A DNA stretch of 64,000 nucleotides from positions 62,001 through 126,000 of the forward strand of contig CALVBD010000003.1 in the NCBI GenBank assembly GCA_944325635.1, given 5' to 3'. Each line of letters opens with the position of its first letter. Positions within the stretch are counted from its first letter, which is position 1. This document shows, one piece after another, positions 52,333 to 61,302 of this stretch. This DNA comes from Candidatus Gastranaerophilales bacterium. GTDB lineage: Bacteria > Cyanobacteriota > Vampirovibrionia > Gastranaerophilales > Gastranaerophilaceae. A program made the translations under genes and the position numbers. The notes beneath the pieces were generated by a model. It ran no database searches. It was given only the letters and a program-made list of their open reading frames with translations, and was not told the DNA's origin.

Positions 52333-53139
52333 TCACAGATAGCACTTAGGCTCTTGACCGGCAACACCTGCGTACAATTCAACGTATTCTTTAGCAGGAC
52401 TTGCGTTAATCTTTGTCAAAAGAACCTCTTCTATCTGGAAAAATCCTACATCACTCGACATTTCAATTTCAATCTTAATAGGCTTTTTCTCCCCGTGATG
52501 AATACCGATACGATTGATTGCATTAGCAGAATATTTATGGATATCTCCGACCTTCGGAGTTTTATTAATTGAAAGCGGAATTCTTGCGCGGCCTTTCGTC
52601 ATATCACAGCCGTCCGCAATCAATAAAATTCCTGCTTCTATTGAATGTATTTTTCTTGACGTCATGTGACCAACTATAGCTTCTGTCGCAAGAGATTTTA
52701 TAATAACTCTTTTGTGAAGATTATCAGGAAAAACATGCATTAATGCCCTTTCAATAAGCGGCTGAGCCAGAATTGCCGACATATCTTCATGACCTTGTCT
52801 ACCTATCATCATACCCAAATCATGCATTAAACCTGCAAGAATAACAGCGCACATGCTGTCTTCAAAAGTTCCGATTTCTTCTGCTTCAAGAGAAGTTTTT
52901 ATCCCTGACTCCTGTAAAAGGTTCAGCATTTTTATGGCGTTTCCGACAACCTGCCTCATGTGAACAGGTCCATGGTCATTATACCCCAACCTTTTTATGG
53001 AAACATTATTCGCATATTCCTGCATCTCCTGCAACTCTTCATCCGCAAAAAGATAATTTACCAACTTCAGGCAGTTCGCATTTTTTTCTAACCTTTTTAA
53101 TATTTTTGATTCTATAGAAACTTCTTTAACTGATTTCAT
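52333..53139 (-). CDS. HD-domain phosphohydrolase-like protein
   Basis: A 268-residue cytoplasmic protein. The metal motif is LAGLMHDLGMMIGRQGHED (about residue 105), with an upstream HGPVH and later DGCDM. The order of helices is that of the HD superfamily; the best-known similar proteins are predicted nucleotide or c-di-GMP-related hydrolases. No partner domain. Start supported by its codon position only. Confidence 0.78.
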   Translation of the reverse strand: MKSVKEVSIESKILKRLEKNANCLKLVNYLFADEELQEMQEYANNVSIKRLGYNDHGPVHMRQVVGNAIKMLNLLQESGIKTSLEAEEIGTFEDSMCAVILAGLMHDLGMMIGRQGHEDMSAILAQPLIERALMHVFPDNLHKRVIIKSLATEAIVGHMTSRKIHSIEAGILLIADGCDMTKGRARIPLSINKTPKVGDIHKYSANAINRIGIHHGEKKPIKIEIEMSSDVGFFQIEEVLLTKINASPAKEYVELYAGVAGQEPKCYL

Positions 53140-53292
53140 AATTTTACCAATCCTTGCCGCTGATATTTCGCTTCATGCATATAATGAGTGCGGCCAGCTT
53201 TTATATATCTCTTAATTTACATAATAGCGCAGAATAAAAATTATTTCTACCTAAACCGAAATTTATGATATACTTAAATTCGAGGTGGAAAT

Positions 53293-54396
53293 ATGAAAAA
53301 GTTATTGATTGTATCTGCATTAATTATATTAGCATCATCTGCATACGGCGCAGAACAAAATGTCTGCACGAACAGAGAATTTACCAACGCAATAAAAAAG
53401 GGAAACATTGAATTTGTAAAAGAAAATGTCTCTAATTTAAAAGACATCAACGATGCATCATGTTTTTTATGCACTGCAGTAGAAAAAAAGCAGGATAAAG
53501 TTTTAGATGTTCTGCTTGAGGCAAAAGCTGATCCTGACTGTCCAAACTGTATGGTTTCACCTTTATATACCGCACTTGTATATAAAAACAACTACGCTGT
53601 TGAAAAGCTTTTATCCGCCGGCGCAAATCCGAATAACACACAAAATTTATCTTTAATTTACCTTGCAGTTGCTACCGATAATATATTTGCTACTGAAAAA
53701 CTTCTTGAAGCCGGTGCTGATGAAAATTCAACCTTTTTTAAAATAAGTGCTGTAAAACTTGCATTCTATACAGGCTCATTAGAAATGCAGGAGGCTTTTA
53801 TTGATTATTGGAACAAAAGATTTAAAACTCCGGCGACGGATATAAATGCAGCATTAAACGCATTGGCAACTCTAAAATCCGGCAATAAATATTATCAAAT
53901 CTTAACAGGGAATAACCCTGAACAAAAACCTTTCAAAATATATTTTTGTGATTTAACTAAAATAAATCCTGATTTGGAAGAAGGACAAATATCCTATGTT
54001 AATGTGTACAATTCAGAGCTAAAACAAAACATAATATACATAGATAATGCATACCGCAATATTCCCGTAGAAATTCTTGCAACAATTCTGGCAAGTGAAA
54101 GTATCAATACTGACGGAAAAATGTCTGTTATAGAACAACTGACAAGCTATGGAGTAATGGCTCAAGTCTGGCAGGAATTTACTGCGTTAAATCCAAAATT
54201 AACAGATGAATCAAATACTTTTGTGAAAGGTCTGAACGGTATGGTAAATATCTTAAATATGGATAACGCCAGATATTCAAAAGGTGATTACAACAATTTT
54301 TGGACACTGTCAGGACTTGCTAACAAACGTAAAATGACTTCAAAAGGATTCAGGAACAAAGATTTAAATACCTACTTTTTAACAGAAAAGAAATAA
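53293..54396 (+). CDS. exported ankyrin-repeat protein
   Basis: A 367-residue protein with a cleavable signal (MKKLLIVSALIILASSAYGA). Ankyrin repeats lie at about 25-150 (TAVEKKQDKVLDVLLEAKAD, TALVYKNNYAVEKLLSAGAN, LAVATDNIFATEKLLEAGAD). The C-terminal 200 residues are a different domain with GQISYVNVYNSEL and an envelope-type helical part. It is a likely periplasmic interaction protein. Its end overlaps the convergent cca gene by 25 bases. Confidence 0.82.
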   Translation: MKKLLIVSALIILASSAYGAEQNVCTNREFTNAIKKGNIEFVKENVSNLKDINDASCFLCTAVEKKQDKVLDVLLEAKADPDCPNCMVSPLYTALVYKNNYAVEKLLSAGANPNNTQNLSLIYLAVATDNIFATEKLLEAGADENSTFFKISAVKLAFYTGSLEMQEAFIDYWNKRFKTPATDINAALNALATLKSGNKYYQILTGNNPEQKPFKIYFCDLTKINPDLEEGQISYVNVYNSELKQNIIYIDNAYRNIPVEILATILASESINTDGKMSVIEQLTSYGVMAQVWQEFTALNPKLTDESNTFVKGLNGMVNILNMDNARYSKGDYNNFWTLSGLANKRKMTSKGFRNKDLNTYFLTEKK

Positions 54397-55664
54397 TCCC
54401 TCGCGATTTTTATCTCGTCATTCTTGCTTAAATCAGGATTTTTAAGTTTTTCTTTTAATACGTAATCAAATATTTCCTGATACTTCGGGGAGGGCGCAAT
54501 GCCTATTTCCTGCAAATCTTTTCCGTTAATTGAAATCTTTATTCCGCGGAGTTTGTCAAAATATCTCATTGCTGCCTTTTCGTCTTTTAGAATTGCATAG
54601 AGTATAACGGTTTCCGGCGGAACTTTTTCAAATGCCCTGTAGATTTCAAAATCGTTTTTGAGTTTTCCTATTGAATTGTAGTCGTCGAGGATTTTTTGTT
54701 CGGTTTTAGTAAGAGGAAGCCGCGACAAATCCCCGAGAACACCTGCATAGATAAGCCAGATATTGCTTATATTCCATTCCTGAACTTTGTTATCCTGAAC
54801 TTGTTTCAGGATCTTATTAATCAATTTTTCAATATTAACGCGCGGGAGTGAAACCTTTTTTTCTGTCACAAGTTTATAAATCCCGTCTTTTATAAATGTT
54901 TCAAAAGCGGCTTGCGAATTGAGATTAAAGGTTTCGATTAATTCTTTTTTTATGCGTTTATAACACATATCGTAATTGATATTTTTCAGGTAATCCTCCT
55001 GAAGCTTTTTAGTATGTTTATCAAGCTTGAAGCCGAAACGGACAGAGAATTTCAAAGCGCGGATAATTCTTGTCGGGTCATCAATAAAACTTTCGTCGTG
55101 GAGAACTCTTATTGTTTTATTTTTTAAATCTTCCAGCCCGCTTGTGAGGTCGACGATTTCACCGGTTGTGACAGATTTATAGAGAGAATTTATTGTAAAA
55201 TCGCGACGTTTAACATCATCTTTCAATGGACAGCCGATTTTTGTGACAGTCGGAAGATGACCTTTTCGTTCGTAAATTTCTTCACGGGTGGAGGCGATAT
55301 CAATTTCATGCCCGCCGATTCTAACCCGTACAGTTCCGAAAGGCTCGTTTATTTGAAGAATTTCAAATCCCTCCGGCGCATTAGCGCCACCTCCTGCTTG
55401 GTTACTCGCATTTAACGGGTCTGCACCGGCGCCGCCTGCGCCTCGCCGGTTCGCCCTCAGCTCGTAATCCGCCTTTACAAGGGAGGTTTTTATTTTACCC
55501 CCCTTGTAAAGGGGGGCAGGGGGGATTTCTAGATTTCCCGCAAATTCAATGGCATTCCCCTCATAAACCAAATCGGTATCAAGACTTTCAATTCCGAGTA
55601 ATTCGTCGCGAACCACTCCACCAACAAAATATAACTTATTATCCTTTATATTGATGATGTTCAT
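54372..55664 (-). CDS. cca: CCA-adding enzyme/poly(A) polymerase-family nucleotidyltransferase carrying an in-frame repeat
   Basis: Adds CCA to tRNA 3' ends; 430 residues. The active site has LYFVGGVVRDELLG, then TDLVYEG with catalytic acidic residues, and RRDFTINSLYKSVTTGEIVD, then RALKFSVRFGFKLDKHTKK. Residues about 46-101 are foreign: the enzyme text runs AIEFAGNLE, then IPPAPLYKGG through NAPEGFEI, and resumes LQINEPFGTVRV. This matches a dispersed intergenic repeat. The insertion lies in a loop between strands of the head domain, so activity may be kept. The C-terminal helical part is shorter than in some relatives. Confidence 0.85.
   Translation of the reverse strand: MNIINIKDNKLYFVGGVVRDELLGIESLDTDLVYEGNAIEFAGNLEIPPAPLYKGGKIKTSLVKADYELRANRRGAGGAGADPLNASNQAGGGANAPEGFEILQINEPFGTVRVRIGGHEIDIASTREEIYERKGHLPTVTKIGCPLKDDVKRRDFTINSLYKSVTTGEIVDLTSGLEDLKNKTIRVLHDESFIDDPTRIIRALKFSVRFGFKLDKHTKKLQEDYLKNINYDMCYKRIKKELIETFNLNSQAAFETFIKDGIYKLVTEKKVSLPRVNIEKLINKILKQVQDNKVQEWNISNIWLIYAGVLGDLSRLPLTKTEQKILDDYNSIGKLKNDFEIYRAFEKVPPETVILYAILKDEKAAMRYFDKLRGIKISINGKDLQEIGIAPSPKYQEIFDYVLKEKLKNPDLSKNDEIKIARDYFFSVKK
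55362..55529 (-). repeat. in-frame dispersed repeat inserted in cca
   Basis: On the minus strand it carries TCCCTTGTAAAGGCGGATTA, GCAGACCCGTTAAATGCGAG, TAACCAAGCAGGAGGTGGCG and GCGCCGGAGGG, in the same order as the intergenic copy at 38396-38670. Length is close to a multiple of three, so the frame survives. The encoded residues are low complexity (Gly, Ala and Asn rich). Confidence 0.85.
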
Positions 55665-55757
55665 ATTCGCTATTTTAGCGTAAAATAAAAGAAAAAGGAA
55701 GAACCCTCCCGCATGGAAAAAACAAACAATCAGAAGGGGAATATAAAGGAAAATATA

Positions 55758-58700
55758 ATGTTACAGGAAGCATCTAAAGCAATAAATTCTGCGTTTAATA
55801 ACAGTTTTATCAAAAAATTGAGCCAGTACCTTCACGACTGCGTGAGAGAAGAAGTCAAAAGCTCCACTTTCAGAAACCTTAAAGGGGATAAAGATAACAA
55901 ATGGATTTTCCTGAAAGGCGAAGAAGAACTTTTCACAAAGTGGGATGAATACCTGCGGCTTGACGGAAGCGACAGTAAGTTGACCGAACTTATGATTCAA
56001 TCTGACCGCGACCAGAAAGATAAATATCTGATTTACGGATATCTTTTCCTTGTCGGCAAAAGCTCCAAAACAAGAAAACAAAATGAATTCCTGACCCCGC
56101 TTTTATATATGGGCTGTCATCTTGAACGTAACGGCGTGAATATCAATTGTATTCCGCAGGAAGAAGTTCTCTCACTGAATACCGGCGCCCTCACTGCACT
56201 TATGAAAAAAAGCGACGACGATGATGAGGTTGAATCGCTTCTGGAAGGTCTGCTTGAAGTTGTTCCGACCCTTCCGATTACAGATGAAAAAATGAATATC
56301 TTCCTAACAACCCTGAAATCAATCATTCCGGATATTGATATTTCACTTGACCATAAAGATGATGTTGAAGAAGATAATGTAAAAGATTTCTATAACGAAA
56401 AAATTGACGCATCTAATATTGATGAAGTTATTGAAGAAGAAGAAACAAAACAAAAACAGGTAACGAAACTCGAAAAACTCTCCCTCACCCGACAGTGCGC
56501 GATAATCCTTACAAAACGCCCGACCGTGACGGCAGGAGTTTTGCATGAATTAACTCAAATTGCGGAAAAACCGAGCGGCATTTACCGTGAAACCGCACTC
56601 AATATTGTAAATGAAGAATTCGCGCTCTCAAAAGAAAAAAGTGTCCCGATTAAAGAGATGAAAGAAATCAAAGATTTCTACCCCGTAACCCCTTTATCTT
56701 TGAGCGATTCGCAGGAAAAAGTTATTAAAAATATTGAAAATAATAAATTCATAGCAGTTCAAGGCCCTCCCGGAACAGGTAAATCACAGACAATCGTAAA
56801 CCTTGTCGCACACTTAATCGCAAACGGTAAAACAGTTCTTGTCGCCTCCCGCATGGATAAAGCGGTCGATGTCGTCGCTGACCGCCTGAATGACCTTGGC
56901 GCACCTTTCCTTGCACTCCGCGCCGGCAGATTGAATTATCAAAAACAACTAAGCTACCAGCTTCAAGACCTTCTTTCAGGCAAAGTCGATATTGACAGCG
57001 AATATGAGGACAGCCTCTTTGCAGATGTCGACGATATGAAAAGTCATATCAATATCCTCAAAGAAAGCGAAAACAAATGCGAAAAAATTATTAAACTTGA
57101 AAACGACTGGCGCAATTTATCCGCGGAAACTCAAATGCATGAAAATTCCATCGGCGATATGCAGTTTATCAAGACCTCCCTCAAAAAGCCGGAACTTGAT
57201 ACAATTTCCGCACTTATAAAAACTCTTGAACACAACATGGAAAAAACAGGATTTCTGGCAAATATCGCAAACTACGGCGCCGTCAATACCCTGAAAAAAC
57301 TTCTTAAACTAAAATCTTTTGACGTAACTTTTGAAAACCTTACGCGCCTAAAGCAGGAACTTGAAGTCGCAGGAATGATTTATAACCTGCGCAAAATTGA
57401 AGCGGAAATTCAAAAAACAGGCAACCTCCACGTCCTATGCGAACAAATTAAACAGTTAAAGAAAAAACAAAAACCGCTTGCAATTAACATTCTGAAAAAC
57501 CGCCGGCGTGAAGCGCTGAAAGGAATATTACGCGACCAGATTAAATGCCAGAGATTAAAAGTCCACGCACTTTCACTCGTTTCCACACGCCGCCGCCAGC
57601 AAAGCCATATTATGGAAACCGAAGACTTTAAACCAATCCTCGAAGCCTTCCCTTGCTGGTGCGTAACAACCTTTGCAATCTCAGGCTCGCTTCCGCTAAA
57701 ACCGGGATTATTTGATGTTGCAATTATTGATGAAGCATCACAATGCGACATAGCAAGCTGTTTCCCGATACTTTACCGTGCGAAAAAAGCCGTTATCGTC
57801 GGCGACGATAAGCAGCTGCCGCACCTTTCTTTCCTTGAAAAAGCTAAAGAACAATCTTTCCTTTCCCAATACGGAATTCCTGAAAAATATCAATTGATGT
57901 GGCGTTTCAGAACAAATTCCATGTTCGATTTAGCAGACTATTACTCAATGAATTCCGTAATGCTTGACGAACATTTCAGAAGCCTTCCGCCAATTATTGA
58001 ATTTTCAAACCGTGAATTCTACGGCGGCAGAATGCGTGTTATGAAAAAAGATGTAAGTGACGAGCCGGTACTGGAAACGGTTATTGTTCCTGACGGCAAA
58101 GTAGATTTTGATGCCACACGAAATCTTCCCGAAATTGAAGCACTTGTAAAACGCCTGTACGATATAATAGTCGAAGACGAACGCAAAAACCCCGATAAAC
58201 CTGTTTCTATCGGCATAATCTCTCCTTTCAGGGCGCAGGTTGAACAATTAAAAATATCGGTTTCAAAAGTTCTCTCTGATCACATGATTCAAAAACATCA
58301 GGTAGAAATTGGTACCGCACATACATTCCAGGGTGATGAACGCGATATAATCCTTATGTCATGGGCGTTTGCAAATAACAGCTTCCCGCAGAGCTTAACA
58401 TTTTTACAGAAACCAAACCTCTTTAATGTTGCGATTACCCGCGCAAGATACAAGGTTATAAACTTTGTATCAAGAGATCCGAAAACTTTGCAGGAAGGAC
58501 TGTTTAGAGATTACATGTCCTACATAGAAGAATATACAAATAAACGAGAAGCCCTTAAAAATTGCAAAATTGACGAAAATATTTATAAAAACAATCTTGA
58601 ACGGGAAATCGCGGAACAAATCCGCACCCTCGGTCACACCGTAAAAGCAGGGGTGGAAATTGCAGGCTTAAGTGCTGATTTACTGGTTGATGATAAACTC

Positions 58701-58859
58701 GTCATAGAAATTGACGGAGTTGAAGACAGTATAAAATCTGCGGTTTCCAATATGAAAAAGCAATCCATAATCGAGCGCTGCGGCTTCCCCGTACGCCGCG
58801 TGACATACCGGGAATGGCAGTATTCACAAAACGCTTGCCTCGATCGTCTGCTTGTGTAA
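55758..58859 (+). CDS. superfamily 1 helicase with C-terminal PD-(D/E)xK-like domain
   Basis: A 1033-residue enzyme. The N-terminal 300 residues are not recognised. Helicase motifs: QGPPGTGKSQTIVNL (Walker A, about residue 330), IIDEASQCDIASCF (motif II), VIVGDDKQLPHLSF (motif III), LDEHFRSLPPIIEFSNREFY and GTAHTFQGDERDIILMSWAF. Then come ITRARYKV and a coiled-coil insert between motifs I and II (about 400-560). The last 90 residues, AGLSADLLVDDKLVIEIDGV, look like a DUF559/PD-(D/E)xK nuclease core. A Dna2/Sen1-like repair or antiviral role is possible. AAAGGAAAATATA precedes the ATG at 55758; ATG at 55713 is an alternative. Confidence 0.8.
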   Translation: MLQEASKAINSAFNNSFIKKLSQYLHDCVREEVKSSTFRNLKGDKDNKWIFLKGEEELFTKWDEYLRLDGSDSKLTELMIQSDRDQKDKYLIYGYLFLVGKSSKTRKQNEFLTPLLYMGCHLERNGVNINCIPQEEVLSLNTGALTALMKKSDDDDEVESLLEGLLEVVPTLPITDEKMNIFLTTLKSIIPDIDISLDHKDDVEEDNVKDFYNEKIDASNIDEVIEEEETKQKQVTKLEKLSLTRQCAIILTKRPTVTAGVLHELTQIAEKPSGIYRETALNIVNEEFALSKEKSVPIKEMKEIKDFYPVTPLSLSDSQEKVIKNIENNKFIAVQGPPGTGKSQTIVNLVAHLIANGKTVLVASRMDKAVDVVADRLNDLGAPFLALRAGRLNYQKQLSYQLQDLLSGKVDIDSEYEDSLFADVDDMKSHINILKESENKCEKIIKLENDWRNLSAETQMHENSIGDMQFIKTSLKKPELDTISALIKTLEHNMEKTGFLANIANYGAVNTLKKLLKLKSFDVTFENLTRLKQELEVAGMIYNLRKIEAEIQKTGNLHVLCEQIKQLKKKQKPLAINILKNRRREALKGILRDQIKCQRLKVHALSLVSTRRRQQSHIMETEDFKPILEAFPCWCVTTFAISGSLPLKPGLFDVAIIDEASQCDIASCFPILYRAKKAVIVGDDKQLPHLSFLEKAKEQSFLSQYGIPEKYQLMWRFRTNSMFDLADYYSMNSVMLDEHFRSLPPIIEFSNREFYGGRMRVMKKDVSDEPVLETVIVPDGKVDFDATRNLPEIEALVKRLYDIIVEDERKNPDKPVSIGIISPFRAQVEQLKISVSKVLSDHMIQKHQVEIGTAHTFQGDERDIILMSWAFANNSFPQSLTFLQKPNLFNVAITRARYKVINFVSRDPKTLQEGLFRDYMSYIEEYTNKREALKNCKIDENIYKNNLEREIAEQIRTLGHTVKAGVEIAGLSADLLVDDKLVIEIDGVEDSIKSAVSNMKKQSIIERCGFPVRRVTYREWQYSQNACLDRLLV

Positions 58860-58878
58860 TTTTTCCGGCAGTATGGGC

Positions 58879-58906
58879 TTGAAATTTCGAAAAAACCGGT
58901 TATAAT
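58879..58906 (+). promoter_or_regulatory. promoter upstream of the structured leader and tmRNA
   Basis: TTGAAA (58879-58884), a 16-base spacer and TATAAT (58901-58906). Initiation near 58913 would transcribe the hairpin region and then tmRNA. Confidence 0.6.
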
Positions 58907-58978
58907 GTAAGAACGGAACATTGAAAATATAGTTTTTTCACCATTGTAATTGAATGATACCTTAAACTATTGAGTTAA

Positions 58979-59097
58979 GACCCTGTTGAATAGAAAAGGG
59001 TCATAAATAAACTGGAACATTTGTATTTGTTTTCGAAACGATAGCGTGAGCATGTGCGGAAGCGTATTGAGAAAATAAATACAAATGTTCTATTTCC
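58979..59097 (+). ncRNA. candidate structured RNA upstream of tmRNA
   Basis: A small hairpin GACCC/GGGTC (58979-59002) is followed by a long one: GAACATTTGTATTT (59015-59028) pairs exactly with AAATACAAATGTTC (59077-59090), with TTTTC/GAAAA pairing further in and a G+C-richer apex. It lies between a promoter at 58879 and tmRNA at 59163. It could be a separate small RNA or a processed tmRNA leader. No known family recognised. Confidence 0.4.
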
Positions 59098-59162
59098 GAC
59101 TAAGATAAATCTCAACAATTTTAGATTTCAAAAATGTGTGAAAAACTGATTGAATAATATAA

Positions 59163-59552
59163 GGGGACGTTTTGGATTAGACAGGATGTTTGGTTGAAAC
59201 AGGCTGCGAGTCCGTGCGCTGTTCACGGTTATCAACGAGCAAACCAAATTAAATGCTAACAATGTTGTAAAAGCAGACTTCTCTAGAGCTTATGCTTTAG
59301 CAGCGTAGTCGCTATTTAGCTACTTGTATTTCCCAGCTTGCCGGAGATATGAGTCCACGATGCAAGCGGCAGTACGTTGATGACGGTAGGCGTATCAAGA
59401 TAACCGTTAAAGGTTAGTGTTTCCGGAAAAAACACTTTGGATTATTTAAAAGGTTTTGATATTCCCTGAATAGTCCGAGAAAATTAATATCTACACCCGT
59501 AGAAGCTTGTTTAGATCCATTTTGGACGCGGGTTCGACTCCCGCCGTCTCCA
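59163..59552 (+). ncRNA. ssrA: transfer-messenger RNA (tmRNA)
   Basis: Rescues stalled ribosomes by trans-translation. The 5' end GGGGACG pairs with 3' CGTCTCC; the T arm GGGTTCGACTCCC is at the 3' end and CCA is not encoded. The tag frame starts at GCT (59255) and ends at TAG (59306-59308), giving ANNVVKADFSRAYALAA: the ALAA end marks proteins for proteolysis and the ANN start is like cyanobacterial tags. One-piece form, about 390 nt. Confidence 0.96.
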
Positions 59553-59597
59553 GTTTTTAGTCCACAAAAGGACAATAAGACCATTTTGAAAGCGTTG

Positions 59598-59624
59598 AAA
59601 GCCCGCTGTTGGCGGACTTTTTAA
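59598..59624 (+). terminator. tmRNA terminator
   Basis: AAAG-C-CCGC, loop, GCGG-A-CTTT with one mismatch, then T-rich sequence. It lies 46 bases after the mature tmRNA end. Confidence 0.65.
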
Positions 59625-59731
59625 TAACGAAAAACAAACAGAGAATTTATTTTATTAAATTTCTCTGATTTTTAATGCTTATTTTTATTGAAATTCTCTC
59701 TTTGCAAGAGACCTAGTCCAAAATCATTATA

Positions 59732-60268
59732 TTATTCCTTATTAAATTCATTTTTTTTATTATCAACTTCTTTTGTTATTAAAATATGCATAATTTTCAG
59801 TATTGAATACAAAGAATCAAAAAATAACAGTATGAAAAGATATGTTAAAAATATTAGTAAGTTATTTACACTAATGCTAATTACATTAATATTAATCAAA
59901 TCAGTAAGTTTCTTAAAATCACAAGATATTAAAAGTAATAAAATAATATCAGTAATAGAAAATAAAATAGATGCTGAAATAATCTTTAAGCATTTATTCA
60001 TAACTTCCAGTTTTAATTTTTGAAGTTCTTCTCTTGATTTAATACTGATATTAGTATCTATCCCTTTAATCATATCTATAAGCAGTAATAGCAAATTAAA
60101 AGATAAAGCTGTAAAAATCGAAAAAGAAGCAATTAATGCATTAACAAATTTCTCAGGTATTATTGGAATAAAAAATGTTAATAATATTGCTAATAAAATT
60201 AATAAAACCAATAAAAATAAAGGATGTTTTTTTGTACAATAATATTCTTTTAAAACTAACATAATCAT
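59732..60268 (-). CDS. four-helix membrane protein, second gene of a possible RexAB-like pair
   Basis: A 178-residue, very hydrophobic protein with four membrane helices (about 16-34, 40-64, 97-112 and 125-150). A charged helix (KSREELQKLKLEVMNKCLK) lies between helices 2 and 3, and the tail is charged. It starts 2 bases after the stop of the 310-residue gene (AGG-TAG-T-ATG). The second in-frame ATG at 60262 is also possible. Four-helix topology and gene order recall lambda RexB, an ion channel that aborts infection, but no sequence motif proves it. No known family was recognised. Confidence 0.65.
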   Translation of the reverse strand: MIMLVLKEYYCTKKHPLFLLVLLILLAILLTFFIPIIPEKFVNALIASFSIFTALSFNLLLLLIDMIKGIDTNISIKSREELQKLKLEVMNKCLKIISASILFSITDIILLLLISCDFKKLTDLININVISISVNNLLIFLTYLFILLFFDSLYSILKIMHILITKEVDNKKNEFNKE

Positions 60269-60269
60269 A

Positions 60270-61202
60270 CTACCTATTATTATCTATTAAAGAGTTTAAA
60301 TACTCAATAGCCAAAGGATTAATTACATTATACTGAGGATGAACATTAATATCTTCTAATTCATTAGAAATATCATATATTGCATTAATTTCATCTGGTT
60401 GATCTAATCTTATTGTTTTCTGTTTTCCATTAACATCAAAAGTAGCATTAATTTCAGTTGCTACAAACTCATGTAATCCTACTAAATTATTAACAGCATC
60501 TATATTTGCATTTCCATTTGCAATATTAGATAATACTCTTTGAAATATATTTAAATTACGATTTCTTCGGCTTCGAATTGTAAATTCGTAAGTAGCTAAA
60601 TTTTCAACATCTCTATTATCATTTGCAAATCTTTCCTCTAAAGTATTATTAGGAGAATTAAAACTTGAAAGAGTAATTTTTTTAACACTTCCATCTCTTA
60701 AATACATGTCCATTAATCTTCTTTGAGGCAAAGGCTCTATTTCAAGTGTAAAGTTTGGAAAATTTTCAAAAAATTGTCGTCTCATTAAATCTGTTAAAAC
60801 TTGCTTTACCGAAATACGTCGAAATCTTTCTAAAATAATGATTCCTAAAGTATTAGCCGGGATATGAAATAAGTAATATAACGGTATACATTCAGAATCT
60901 TCTGCTTCCTTATTATAACGAATCTGGTTAATATTATTTACATTTCTTATTTCAGCAGGAATCCCCCCTTCGCCAGATAAAAATTGCCCAGAAATTCGTC
61001 TATTATTTGTATCAGAGTTAATTGACAATACAGTAAAGGCCTTTATACTGTTAGAATTAGTAAAAAATCTATTAGTCCATGAACCCAAGAATTCTTGAAC
61101 AAAATTCATCATATCAGTATTATCCACATCATCCAAATTCACATATCTATTTGAATTTCTTTCCTTTATTCTAAATGCATAAGCCATAAGTCCAATAGCC
61201 AT
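60270..61202 (-). CDS. unknown soluble protein, first gene of a possible RexAB-like pair
   Basis: A 310-residue protein with no signal or membrane helix. N-terminal AYAFRIKERNSNRYVNLDDV; a hydrophobic strand with LYYLFHIPANTLGIIILERF, then KQVLTDLMRR; then LEIEPLPQRRLMDMYLRDGS; and a C-terminal mixed part. From memory, lambda RexA has F-L-F-x-x-G-D-T-I-G and V-x-IEPL motifs in the same order. This is a motif-level resemblance only. AAAAGGAGTAATTT is a strong ribosome-binding site. It is expressed with the downstream four-helix protein. No family assignment is safe. Confidence 0.6.
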   Translation of the reverse strand: MAIGLMAYAFRIKERNSNRYVNLDDVDNTDMMNFVQEFLGSWTNRFFTNSNSIKAFTVLSINSDTNNRRISGQFLSGEGGIPAEIRNVNNINQIRYNKEAEDSECIPLYYLFHIPANTLGIIILERFRRISVKQVLTDLMRRQFFENFPNFTLEIEPLPQRRLMDMYLRDGSVKKITLSSFNSPNNTLEERFANDNRDVENLATYEFTIRSRRNRNLNIFQRVLSNIANGNANIDAVNNLVGLHEFVATEINATFDVNGKQKTIRLDQPDEINAIYDISNELEDINVHPQYNVINPLAIEYLNSLIDNNR

Positions 61203-61233
61203 AAATTACTCCTTTTAATTTTGTTAATTATAT

Positions 61234-61267
61234 ATTGAATTATTTCAATTGTCTATTAAATATAGAC
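61234..61267. promoter_or_regulatory. two adjacent palindromes upstream of the two-gene operon
   Basis: ATTGAA-TTAT-TTCAAT (61234-61249) and GTCTAT-TAAAT-ATAGAC (61251-61267) lie between the recombinase stop and the 310-residue gene. They may be an operator, a terminator of the recombinase gene, or part of an attachment site. Confidence 0.4.
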
Positions 61268-61302
61268 ACATGGCTAATATAAAAATTACAAATCTTAAAA
61301 TT

